A stretch of DNA of 64,000 nucleotides from Odontocerum albicorne (Eukaryota > Arthropoda > Insecta > Trichoptera > Odontoceridae): assembly GCA_949825065.1 (NCBI GenBank), contig OX463855.1:37478144-37542143 (forward strand). Reading direction: 5' to 3'. Shown here piece after piece: positions 53,782 to 64,000 of the stretch. The notes beneath the pieces were generated by a model. That model did no database searches. It was not told the DNA's origin and worked only from the letters and a program-made list of their open reading frames with translations. The position numbers were made by a program, and so were the translations under genes. Each line of letters starts with the position of its first letter. Position 1 is the stretch's first letter.

Positions 53782-54347
53782 TAGTGTTAGTGTTAAGAGA
53801 GCATGATATGTGACAGGACCTGATTGTTAGTGTTAAGAGAGCATGATATGTGACAGGACCTGATTGTTAGTGTTAAGAGAGCATGATATGTGACAGGACC
53901 TGATTGTTAGTGTTAAGAGAGCATGATATGTGACAGGACCTGATTGTTAGTGTTAAGAGAGCATGATATGTGACAGGACCTGATTGTTAGTGTTAAGAGA
54001 GCATGATATGTGACAGGACCTGATTGTTAGTGTTAAGAGAGCATGATATGTGACAGGACCTGATTGTTAGTGTTAAGAGAGCATGATATGTGACAGGACC
54101 TGATTGTTAGTGTTAAGAGAGCATGATATGTGACAGGACCTGATTGTTAGTGTTAAGAGAGCATGATATGTGACAGGACCTGATTGTTAGTGTTAAGAGA
54201 GCATGATATGTGACAGGACCTGATTGTTAGTGTTAAGAGAGCATGATATGTGACAGGACCTGATTGTTAGTGTTAAGAGAGCATGATATGTGACAGGACC
54301 TGATTGTTAGTGTTAAGAGAGCATGATGTGTGACAGGACCTGATTGT
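53782..54347. repeat. 40-bp satellite, 14 almost identical copies
   Basis: Unit tgattgttagtgttaagaga, gcatgatatgtgacaggacc. All units read identically except one base in the last (gatgtg). This is the most homogeneous array in the window. Confidence 0.98.
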
Positions 54348-54464
54348 GGCGAATTATAGGGCTATCTATGTTGCATTTTACTTGAAATACCGACATGATT
54401 GATGGCCCGGGCACAAAAATGAATAACTTTAAAAAACTGTTTAAATAATATAAATAATTACAGC

Positions 54465-54828
54465 CAGCGACGGCTGGTCTGAAGGTGCGTTGGTGCGCTG
54501 AGCCGGAGAAATAATTCGCAATAATTAAATTATATACTCTCTGACATGACTTCCAAAAATGTTAAATATTTGTATAGATTAAATATGTATAAGAATACTG
54601 ATAAATAGTACTGGAATTTTTATTTAAGTTTAAATAATATTCCTTTCAAATTGACCGGCCAATACTACCGGAGCGATCTCCAATACGCACCGGACGGAAA
54701 CGCTTATTCATATAGGGCAGACAGAGACATACAGTAAACCGTGAGACACTGACATTTCATATTCGTTCGGCATCTCGAGGTGCGTTGGTGCTCATCGCAC
54801 CAGCGCACCTTGGTACCAGCCGCCGCTG
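54465..54828. mobile_element. hAT-type MITE, 364 bp
   Basis: Ends cagcgacggctggtctgaag (left) and, reversed, cagcggcggctggtaccaag, plus inner gtgcgttggtgcg blocks. Homologous over both halves to 62986-63891, which has an 8-bp target duplication. Confidence 0.75.
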
Positions 54829-55838
54829 ACTTTACAACTTCCACTACCCTGAAACGATATAACTAGTGATGTAATCGACATATATAAATTCCTAATAATC
54901 ATTTTTTTTTCTCTTTTCATTTGTTGTATCTCAAATATCTACCAGAAGAACGCTGCGAAGAATGATGCGCTGGGTACAACAAGTTGTAGTTAATTTTTTT
55001 CTTAATAAAGCTTTCAGCATCTTAAGAAAGGTTTTCATTTCTTACAATGTCTTAATTGGTTGAAAATTAAAGAATTGAACGTCTTTGATATAATTTTCAC
55101 TCGATTTAATTTGGATTTATAAAGCTTTGAATATATTTTAATTAAACCCAAATTATAGACTCTAACGGTTGATTAATTTATGACTTTGTCTCTAATGAAT
55201 AAATTAGATTTCTTTTTACAATCAGTAATTGATTGAAATTAACATTCTAATGGGGTATCAAATAATTATTGACAAACGCCACGTCTCTATTGGAATAGGT
55301 AGAGAGAGTAGATATACACTTTATTCTATCCTGCTACACACCTTTTAATTATATCAGATCGATACTTTTTGTCAATCGTGCTTTCCTATTATAAAGAAAA
55401 TGTCGTGCCACATTTTTTTAGATTTTTTTAAAACTTTTAATTTTGTCTATACTTCCAACCCACGAAAAACACGTTAAAGTTTCTTTAAATGAAACCAGAC
55501 ATTTAAAAAAATCAGTTATTTTCACCAAGAAACAATTAAGTCCAAAACAAGTGTTCGTATTTTTAAAGTTTAGGTGATACGAGTATGTTTTTAAGTTACT
55601 CATTTTTTTGTAGTAATCCTTATAAAAAAATAAACTGTCTTTAAATAATATATATTTGTATTTTATTAAAAACTTGATTTCACATCGCCTTCCGAAACTT
55701 AAATTGCATTTATATCAAAACTCAATATTTGGACATAAATACTTTTCGCAGAACAACGACGATATTGAATGCATATAATTGCATAATAACTTTGATTTTG
55801 TGACACAAATCATCCTAGATTGGGTGGATTGCCTATAT
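54829..55838. other. Unassigned AT-rich kilobase
   Basis: No gene, array or TE domain recognised. Confidence 0.5.
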
Positions 55839-55846
55839 AAAAAAAG

Positions 55847-56813
55847 CAGGGCTGTGAAGTCGAAAAAAAAACACGACTCTGACTCCGATTCCTATATTTA
55901 CCAACAACACGACTCCGACTCCACAACTCCGACTCAAAAAAGCTCAATTTTATCAGGTGGTTTCCTACCTTTGCATATAGCTATTTTTTTCATGTTATAG
56001 GGATAAAAATAAAACAAGATCAAACTTTAATAATTATTTATTAGAATTTATTCTTAAAAACAACATTGCTTCTATTAAATCTGTAATCGTAGAGGCTCAA
56101 ATCAGAATTGAGAATTTTAAGAGCGGAAAATAACCGCTCTACGGATACTTGGGTTGGCGGTAATGCTGTAACGATCAATGCTGAATCTTTTACCATTTCT
56201 AGATACCGCTGTATTGTCATTTCAACATTTAACTTATAAGTTCGGTCAATTTTTTCCATTATTTTCAATGCATCATAAAATTCAATTTTAAATTTTGAAA
56301 TAGAGTCTCCTTCATCTATATTGGGACTGTGATTCAAACGAGGGCGTTTTAGTTTATCTTGAAGATGATGATACTTGGTGTACGCTGCCTGCTGTCGTCT
56401 CTTTTTCTAGTCGAAGGCCTTTCATACGAACGGTTAATTCAAACAGAGCGTTTTTAGCTCTATTTATTTGTTCTTCCGTCAATATGGATCGAACCATGGG
56501 GTTAACATAGATCCCAGCCAACAGAATTTTCTTTCGACGTGAGAAAGAAGGAGACAAACACATTTTCGTAGACTTGATGCATTAAATGGATCTCGGTGAT
56601 TCACCATATCGGCGCGACTTGCGCCTGCAAGTTTAATATTCGTGCACAATACACATTCATTATAATAATTTGAAAAAAATGTATTTTAAATTTGAACGAA
56701 AAAGTAGTCGGAGTTGCTCGTTTTTTACGACTCCTACTCCGACTCCGACTCCGGCCCAAACACCGCGACTCCGCGACTCCGACTCCAACTCCGACTCCGA
56801 CTCCACAGCCCTG
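55847..56813 (-). mobile_element. hAT element, internally deleted, with 8-bp target duplication
   Basis: Ends cagggctgtgaagtcg and, reversed, cagggctgtggagtcggagt. aaaaaaag occurs immediately outside both ends (55839-55846 and 56814-56821). Sub-terminal GACTCC hexamers repeat about 3 times at the left and about 7 times at the right. Confidence 0.93.
56041..56563 (-). pseudogene. hAT transposase C-terminus with dimerisation motif
   Basis: Part 1 (56563 to about 56400): SRRKKILLAGIYVNPMVRSI, LTEEQINRAKNALFELTVRM. After one frameshift near 56400: KRRQQAAYTKYHHLQDKLKR, DALKIMEKIDRTYKLN, YLEMVKDSALIVTALPPTQV, SVERLFSALKILNSDL and VVFKNKF, stop. S.ERLFS is the hAT dimerisation core. The N-terminal BED finger and catalytic region are deleted. 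Confidence 0.88.
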
Positions 56814-57049
56814 AAAAAAAGTCATCTTTAATACAAATATTTGACAATTCAATTTTCATTCCGGAATCGGATTTAACACGTAAAAGAGTATAAATAATTA
56901 ATGTGCGGCAAGTACTTTGCTACACATTAATTAATCTAGACATATCGAGAGAATGAGTTGTGATAAATTTATAAAAAAAATAATATGCTTGGAATGAGTT
57001 GTGCGCCAAGAAAAGGAGGCCGAGTAAAAAATGACAAAATTAGCATAGA

Positions 57050-57350
57050 TACATACATACCATCACGTCATTTCGGGGTAGGCAGATAGGATAGAGTGCC
57101 ACACTTTCCTATTTCGACACACACATACACATCCTTAGATTCTTCTTCATCCATACACTTTATCATGGCAGCTCTTGCGAAATCTTTGACTTTCTATGTT
57201 TCACATCTTACAAAATATAATTTCTTTCAACCAAACTTTCCTTAATCTTTCTGTTTGTCTTTCTTTATTCATTCATTTTACATAACCAAACCATCTTAGA
57301 ATGTTCTTCTTTATCTTACTCAACACAACAGCCTTAAGGTTTATCATCCA
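57050..57350 (-). pseudogene. LINE-A tail fragment
   Basis: Minus strand keeps the distal tail (gcctaccccgaaatgacg, CMD..DEA-like and SLRNR-like pieces) and agtaagataaagaagaacat. Many stops. Confidence 0.55.
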
Positions 57351-57404
57351 AAAAAAAAATTCTTTCAAAATATCGTACACATTCTAAAACCATAGCGTAA
57401 AACA

Positions 57405-57560
57405 TTCCGAAGCGTAGAACATATGAATAATGATTTGAATATTTTTTATGCATTCTGGTAGTTTCCTTTATTTATTTTCGGCTGGTTGGTTGGAAGAAAT
57501 TGTCATCTGACAACAAGCTTGCCAGGTTATTTAACAAAGAAGTGTTAAAGAAATAAAATA
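57405..57560 (+). mobile_element. LINE-B tail fragment
   Basis: ggctggttggttggaagaaa, tgtcatctgacaacaagc, agaagtgttaaagaaataaa. Confidence 0.65.
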
Positions 57561-57844
57561 AATACATTTTTTAATCGTTAAAGTTAATCCATTAATGTTA
57601 AATATAAATAATACAACCTTCCATAAGGGATGGTGCATAATAAGAATTCAAGCAACCCCCGTATAATAATTGGAAAACATGGAATTTTATGAAGATTGAC
57701 AGTATCTAAGTGGACCCTAAGACAACAATGGAGTCTCCCAGTGTCCTGGCAGAGCCGAGGGATTCTGACACTCTGACACAAAATGACGTTAATTAAATTT
57801 CTTTTGAATTGAGAAAGTGCTGTTCTGCGGTGTGCTGGCTTTGA

Positions 57845-60220
57845 GAGAGATAAAAATTTTACAGCTTACATTAAGCTACTTCTTTTCATTGTGATAGAAT
57901 TATTGAATCACAACACTTTCATAGAACTTTTCTGTTATACATATTACAATAATGTTTAAGACATCATTATGTTTTCCATAGTGGTAATTGTAATTGTCGG
58001 TTGCCGTGGTCTAACAGTTAAAACTTTAAAGATTCCGTTACGCTACTTTCATGATCTTTTTCCTGTGTAACAGAAGTATGGAGTCATAACGCTTTCATAG
58101 AACTTTTCTGTTATACATATTACAATTATGTTTTGCACATCCATGTTGCGCTACTTTCATGGTATTTAACCTGTGTACCAGAAGTATTGAATCATAACAA
58201 TTTTAGAAGTTTTCCGTTATACAAATTTTAATTATGTTTTTTCATATCATTATGTTTCCATAGTTGTAATTCTACAATAATTGTCGGTGGCCGTGGTCTA
58301 ACAGTTAAAACTTTAAAGATTCCGTTACGCTACTTTCATGATCTTTTTCCTGTGTAACAGAAGTATTAATGTTTTCCATAGTGGTAATTCTAATTGTCGG
58401 TGGCCGTGGTCTAACAGTTAAAACTTTAAATATTTCGTTACGCTACTTTCATGATATTTTTCGTATGTAACAGAAGTATGGAGTCATAACACTTTCATAG
58501 AACTTTTCTGTTACACATATTACAAAGATGTTTTGCACATCATTATGTTTTCCATAGTGGTAATTCTAATTGTCGGTGGACGTGGTCTAACAGTTCAAAC
58601 TTTAAAGATTCCGTTACGCTACTTTCATGATCTTTTTCCTGTGTAACAGAAGTATTGAATCATAACGATTTTATAATTTTTCCGTTATACAAATTTTAAT
58701 TATGTTTTTTTCATATCATTATGTTTCCATAGTTGTAATTCTAAGTGTCGATGGCCGTGGTCTAACAGTTAAAACTTTAAAGTTTCCGTTACGCTACTTT
58801 CATGATATTTTTCCTTTGTAACAGAAGTATTGAATCATAACGCTTTAATAGAACTTTTCTGTTATACATATTACAATAATGTTTAAGAAATCATTATGTT
58901 TTCCATAGTGGTAATTCTAATTGTCGGTTGCCGTGGTCTAACAGTTCAAACTTTAAAGATTCCGTTACGCTACTTTCATGATTTTTTTCCTGTGTAACAG
59001 AAGTATTGAATCATAACGCTTTCATAGAACTTTTCTCTTATACATATAACAATTATGTTTTGCACATCATTATGTTTTCCATAGCGGTAATTCTAATTGT
59101 CGGTTGCCGTGGTCTAACAGTTCAAACTTTAAAGATTCCGTTACGCTACTTTCATGATTTTTTTCCTGTGTAACAGAAGTATTGAATCATAACGCTTTCA
59201 TAGAACTTTTCTCTTATACATATAACAATTATGTTTTGCACATCATTATGTTTTCCATAGTGGTAATTCTAATTGTCGGTGGCCGTGGTCTAACAGTTAA
59301 AACTTTAAAGATTCCGTTACGCTACTTTCATGATCTTTTTCCTGTGTAACAGAAGTATTAATGTTTTCCATAGTGGTAATTCTAATTGTCGGTGGCCGTG
59401 GTCTAACAGTTAAAATTTTAAAGTTTCCGTTACGCTACTTTTATGATATTTTTCCTGTGTAACAGAAATATTGAATAATAACGCTTTCATAGAACTTTTC
59501 TGTTTTAAATATTACAAATTTGTTTTTCACATTATTATGTTTTCCATAGTGGTAATTCTAATTGTCGGTGGCCGTGGTCTAACAGTTAAAACTTGAAAGT
59601 TTACGTTACGCTCCTTTGATGATCTTTTTCCTGTGTAACAGAAGTATTGAATCAAAACGATTTTAGAACTTTTCTGTTATAAAAAATTTAATTATGTTTT
59701 TTCATATCATTATGTTTCCATAGTTGTAATTCTAATTGTCGGCGGCCGTGACTTAGCGTTTAAAATTTAAACCTTCTGTTATGCTACAATATAACTTCTA
59801 TATTTTTTTTAATGTGACATAATTATTGAATCGCCACCCTTTGATAGGACTTTTCTATTATACAAAATAAAATTATGTTTGAGATGACATTGGATTTTCA
59901 ATAGTGTTAATTGTACGTGTCGGCGACCGTGATAAAACTGTTAATTTTTTTATAGATTCTGTTACGCTTCTTTTATATACAATATTTCCAATGTGACAGA
60001 AGTATTGAATCACTACCCTTTCAAAGAACTTTTATGTTTTACAAATTACAATTATGTCTTGCATATAATTGTGGTAATCTAATTGTTGGCGTCCATGGTC
60101 TAACAGTTAAAAAAAATTCCGTTATGCTACTTCCATGATTTTTTTCCAATGTGACGGAATTATTGAATCGCCACCCCTTGATAGAATTTTTCTATTATAC
60201 AAAATTAAATTATGTTTAAG
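57845..60220. repeat. 176-bp satellite, about 13 units
   Basis: The marker cgtggtctaacagtt occurs at 58005, 58292, 58405, 58581, 58756, 58932, 59108, 59284, 59397, 59573 and, diverged, 59747, 59928 and 60093. Spacing is 176 bp except for two 113-bp units with the same 63-bp deletion, and one interval of 287 bp. The right-hand units are the most diverged, as expected at an array edge. A central block holds cgttacgctactttcatgat. Confidence 0.95.
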
Positions 60221-60239
60221 TTTTTTTTTTAAGAATAAA

Positions 60240-60655
60240 TATGACCGAAGTCATAGGTATCCTTTACTATCCATGCAGTGAGACTCTTGAATCAGTTACA
60301 AACCAATACAAGACTCGCTCCGTCCTGGCATGCTTTAAGAAGCGACTGAAAAAAACTCTTAATTTCTAGTCAGTAAAATAACGTGTTTCATTCCCGATTT
60401 TTCCATCCCTCTCCACCATCCCTTCATTTTCTTTTGATTGTGATGATATACCACTTAATATGAAAAAGAATGTTCGGGTGATTGTCCGTCTTTGTGGGGT
60501 TCGTGGGCATATGCTCACGTATGTGTTTATGGATTTCGTGGGGATGGATAGTCATTTGAATGATTTATGCAACCATGTAATTTGCTTCATTTACTTTTGA
60601 CTAGTTAACCCGCCTGAATGTATTTGCAATAAAAGTGTTAAATAAATAAATATTC
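60240..60655 (+). mobile_element. LINE-B 3' end copy
   Basis: Coding end (catgcagtgagactcttgaa, gcatgctttaagaagcgact), gattgtccgtctttg, then a shortened tail ending gcaataaaagtgttaaataa. Confidence 0.78.
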
Positions 60656-60699
60656 TTATACCCTCTAACATTAGGCGGTAAAAGTGCATGTGTCGTTCG

Positions 60700-60955
60700 A
60701 GGGGAGTAGCACGATAAGGTGTTGAAGACATAGTGAGGTGGGGAAAAAACAGAAGGCGCTTCTGGAGGGATCATGTGGACCGCATGGAGGATATAAGACT
60801 GGCAAGAATCGCTAAGTCTGAAAACCCTAACAGCAGGAGATTACCAGGAAGGCCCCCGAAAAGGTGGAAGGACAGCTAGACGTCATCATCCCAGGACAGC
60901 CCACTGTCACAAACAGGTCATACGACCTAAACCAAGAGGAAGAAGAAGAAGAAAA
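60700..60955 (+). pseudogene. RTE-type LINE 3' end
   Basis: VRWGKNRRRFWRDHVDRMED, RLARIAKSENPNSRRLPGRP, PKRWKDS, stop, then SQTGHTT and gaggaagaagaagaagaa. WRDHV.RM...RL.+.A....P...R..GRP.KRW..S and a GAAGAAGAA end are RTE-type. Confidence 0.8.
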
Positions 60956-61129
60956 TTGAAATGTTTTGCGTCAAAAGACAAACTTTCGTTGTGCGCGTTC
61001 CATACTCGTAGTAATATGACACTAGTCTAATATAATCACTGCTTTCGTGTCAAACCAGGATCATTACACCTGAAGAAAGCCTCAGGATAGGAGGTAGAAA
61101 CACGTAACAGGGCTTAAATTTATTTGCCG

Positions 61130-61440
61130 AATAACAAACAAATTAATATATTATTTATAGTTAAGGCATTAACATTGTGGAGGTTTAAAGACATTGCAAT
61201 TTGATTTATAAAACCCTGTTTATTCCACTTTTTGTAACGGTATAACCCTACCGGTTTCAAGGCTTTCCCCTCATCACCAGGGGAGCTCAAACAAGACTGA
61301 ATTATGTTCGAACTGGTACACGCTTCTAACGGTAAACATTCGTCTTGGGGACTGTGGATGGAGGGAGGAAGGAGACAACAGGTACAAGTTCGAACATAAT
61401 CTTTTGAATATTTTTGTGACCATCTAACTTCCTTCATTAA
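61130..61440 (-). mobile_element. Penelope-like 3' end copy
   Basis: Minus strand: C-rich UTR block, damaged core (cctggtgatgagg, where A6 of the core is G), GAAACCGGTA, TACCG, tail ttaatgccttaactataa. Confidence 0.7.
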
Positions 61441-61790
61441 TAGCTAAGACATTAACACTGAATGTTTGCAAGACATTGTAAAAATTGTAACACAACAATG
61501 ATTCCACTATATATAACAGTATAGCTCTACCGGTTTCAAAGAAGGTGAAGGGAAGCAGGTTATAAATTCCAATCTCACCGCTGCTTGCTGTCTTCTGCCT
61601 CCCTCCACCTACAATTCCCAAGCCAAATGTTTAGCATTCGACGCGTGTGTATGCTAGTACAAGTTTCAACATAATTCAGTCTTGTTTCTGCTCCTCTGAT
61701 GATGAGGTGAACCTTGAAACCGGTAGGATTATACCGTTACAAAAAATGGAATAAACAATGTTTGATAAAATAAATTACCTAACAAATTTA
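61441..61790. mobile_element. Penelope-like fragments in opposite orientations
   Basis: 61441-61620 is a diverged minus-oriented copy. 61660-61790 is a plus-oriented terminal repeat with core CTGATGATGAGG, GAAACCGGTA and tail ataaacaatgtttgataaaa. Confidence 0.6.
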
Positions 61791-62190
61791 TTATAAAATA
61801 TTATAATACAGTTTCACAAAATTAAAGACAAAGCCTTCGTAAAATTATTCAGCTATTTTATTTAAATTAATAAAAAAAAAGATAGGGTTTATTTTTACAT
61901 ATATGTTTCATTTATACAAATATTAGCCACATCGAGTTGAAACAGTATTGTATATTAAAATATACAATATTATTCCGGGTTAAATACTTCTCTCTGCAAT
62001 CAGTTATCAAGGAAGTTTAAACTTTCCAACCATGTGGCGTTTTAAAAGTCTCTATTTTTCTATCAGAGCCAGAGAAAGAATTGAATTATATAATTTTTTT
62101 CAGACTTTCAATTTTGAGTTTGATTCAAACGAGCCACATTGGATTTTTATTGTATTTTTCAACGTATTTAGTAGAAGTAATAATAAAATA
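61791..62190. other. Unassigned AT-rich stretch
   Basis: No gene or TE recognised. Confidence 0.45.
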
Positions 62191-62194
62191 ACTA

Positions 62195-62365
62195 TTTTAA
62201 TACCTCAGTAAGATACAAGCATAAGCCTAGTTTACTGGGGACACGACAAATGAAAGGCAACAAACCCAGATCCATTAAAATTGTGTGTCCGAATTGAATT
62301 ACTTGTTGTTTTTTCGCAAATGATGTATATTTCTTGTCACGTATAAAATAAATTGTAATTTGTTT
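62195..62365 (+). mobile_element. Unclassified LINE/SINE 3' end, second copy
   Basis: Homologous to 17690-17880 (agcctagtttactgggga, gacaaatgaaaggcaacaaa, tatttcttgtcacgtat). Confidence 0.65.
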
Positions 62366-62725
62366 ACTAAAATACTGTTTTTTTTTACTTTAGGTAATGG
62401 TATGGTCGTACCGGTTTCAAGGTTCAAGATTTAGATAATGGTATAGCCTTACCAGTTTCAAGGTGCAAGATTTATATAATGCCATGGCACTACCATTTTC
62501 GAGGTTCAAGATTTAGATAATTGTGTGGCCCTACCGGTTTCAACGTTCAAGATTTAAATAATGGTATGGCCCTACCGGTTTCAAGATTCAAGATTTAGAA
62601 AATGGTATGGCCTTACCGATTTCAAGTTTCAAGATTTAGAATATGGTATGGCCCTACCGGTTTTAAAGTTCAAGATTTAAATAATGATATGGCCTTACCG
62701 GTTTCTAGGTTCAAGCTTTAGATAA
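62366..62725. repeat. 41-bp array built from the Penelope hairpin, about 8 copies
   Basis: Unit ggtatggccctaccggtttc, aaggttcaagatttagataa; starts at 62399 and 62440 give 41 bp. On the minus strand each unit keeps TTGAAACCGGTAGGG and TACC. It follows a Penelope terminal-repeat tail (gtaatttgtttactaaaata), in place of the rest of the element. Confidence 0.88.
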
Positions 62726-62985
62726 CCTTACCGACAGACTATCAGTGTCAGCCCGGCAATATTTTAGTCGTATTTAGTAGAAGCAGTAATAAAATAACTT
62801 TTTAAATACCACAATTTCGGACTCTCTTTAAGAAACCCTGTATTATTGAAAAATAAAAAACATTATAAAAACTTTTTTTTGTTCAATCTTTCAGCATAAA
62901 AAAAATAATATGTATTTATAGAAAATCGTAGAAAACTTTCCAAAGGAACACGAACAATTAAAAAAACCTTCGTAGATCTTCCGAT

Positions 62986-63891
62986 TAGCGGCGGCTGGTC
63001 TCGGGGTGCGTTGGTGCACTGAGCCGGAGAAATAATTCGCAATAATTAAATTATATATTCGCAAACATGACTTCCAAAAATGTTAAATATTTGCATAGAT
63101 TGAATATGTATAGGAATATTGGTAAATAATACGAGTATTTTTATTTCACCCTTTAACGAGCATAAGCAGAAATCGGTCGCATATGCGACCGCCCTTATGG
63201 TTATACTTATAAGGATTCATTTTCTTAATGAAACGTTTTTAAGTAACACAAATGTCAAATTTGGCAAATGTAGTGGACGGGCAGAGGTCTTATTTAAGGC
63301 GGATCGTCGTGAAGTTAGCTGCATGTTCACTAGCAACGATCTAAACATCCGGTCAATTTATTGTCAAATTTGTAAATAGGTATTATAAGTAAATCCCCAT
63401 TCATTATATCTCATATAAGAATTGTATTTCCTAATACAACCTTAACTTAGATATTATTACCTAAACATTCATTGGTCACTTTTGCGACCACTGACATGAC
63501 CCCTGAAATGGGCACAGGTCTCATATGCGACCGCCTCATTTCCAAAAATAAATTTTTTAAAACACATTTTCGAATAAATAAAGTTGATTTGATACACATA
63601 ATAATGATTTATTCAACAAAAAACTCAATATCTCAAAAATAAAAACTTGCCCTATAAGGTTAAGTGAAAATTGAAAAAAAAATTAAGTCAATTTTTATAA
63701 AATATTTCTTTCAAATTGACCGGCCAAGTTTGCCAATTCATACTGGAGCGATCTCGAATACGCACCGGACGGAAATGCAGATTCATATAGGGCAGACAGA
63801 GACATACAGTAAACCGTGAGACTATTTATCTGTATTGCGAATTGTTTCTCTGGTTCGGTGCGCCGTCGTACCTCGGAACCGGCAGCCGCTA
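62986..63891. mobile_element. hAT-type MITE with nested insertion and target duplication
   Basis: Starts tagcggcggctggtctcggg and ends ggaaccggcagccgcta. Flanks are cttccgat (62978-62985) and cttccgac (63892-63899), 7 of 8 identical. 62986-63144 and 63695-63891 align with the shorter copy at 54465-54828; the middle is an insertion. Confidence 0.8.
63149..63682. mobile_element. Insertion inside the hAT MITE (possible piggyBac-type MITE)
   Basis: Absent from the homologous copy at 54465-54828, where ttatttaagt reads straight through. Flanks are TTCA (63145-63148) and TTAA (63683-63686), consistent with a TTAA target. The left end CCCTTTAACG is piggyBac-like, but the right end is not a clear complement. 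It contains the palindrome GGTCGCATATGCGACC at about 63175 and related cgacc motifs near 63510 and 63530. Confidence 0.55.
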
Positions 63892-64000
63892 CTTCCGACA
63901 TGTGATAGTAAAATGTTTGGCTTTAGGTGCAGTGAAGCGTATATATCATATGTAGTGTTCATATACCATCATAAACTTTGAAAACACATGCCAAAGATGG

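Overview
This is a stretch of eukaryotic, almost certainly insect, nuclear DNA. It is AT-rich, has no operons, and consists almost entirely of transposable elements (TEs) and tandem repeats. Only one good host-gene candidate is visible: the last exon of a secreted cysteine-rich protein (22286-22927). The insect assignment rests on the element mix: a two-ORF Jockey-clade LINE with three zinc knuckles, RTE-type LINEs with GAAGAAG-type ends, mariner, hAT, Penelope-like elements, and an LTR leader of the 'gaccccga' type. The species cannot be named from the sequence. Family labels LINE-A to LINE-I are local to this report.

Layout. 0-6 kb: 24-bp minisatellite, a Penelope-like fragment, LINE-C with a 21-bp array inside its ORF, LINE-D, and a foldback-repeat cluster. 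6-17 kb: LINE-B tail, then a complete Jockey element (7851-13544) with both ORFs open, an internally deleted derivative of the same element (13636-14376), an RTE LINE cut by a 200-N assembly gap, and a Tc1/mariner transposase tail. 17-25 kb: LINE-A debris, an 88-bp array, an RTE tail, the cysteine-rich exon and a hAT-like MITE. 25-34 kb: inverted-repeat elements with a hammerhead-like core, a Penelope palindrome, a palindromic mariner, LINE-E, 41-bp and 60-bp arrays, and the best Penelope copy. 34-46 kb: LTR fragment, 48-bp satellite, 34-bp satellite inside LINE-A, SINE, RTE, foldbacks, and a 49-bp satellite inside LINE-A. 46-64 kb: 169-bp array, a tandem duplication, LINE tails, a deleted mariner inside a SINE, a 40-bp near-identical array, hAT elements with target duplications, a 176-bp satellite and more Penelope pieces.

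Two themes stand out. First, several tandem arrays sit inside retroelement remnants and are built from the element's own sequence: 21 bp in LINE-C ORF2, 34 bp and 49 bp from adjacent codons of LINE-A, 49 bp from the LINE-E tail, and 41 bp from a Penelope hairpin. The window therefore shows satellites being seeded from dead retroelements. Second, the commonest dispersed repeat is the terminal repeat of a Penelope-like element. It carries a CUGANGA...GAAA hammerhead-type core whose variable N7 base is the one that differs between copies. A second, inverted-repeat family carries a similar core with a paired stem II and a palindromic stem III.

Almost nothing here is a cooperating gene set. The only apparently functional units are the Jockey element (ORF1 RNA-binding protein plus ORF2 endonuclease/reverse transcriptase) and possibly the cysteine-rich gene. 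No rRNA, CRISPR array or bona fide tRNA gene was seen.
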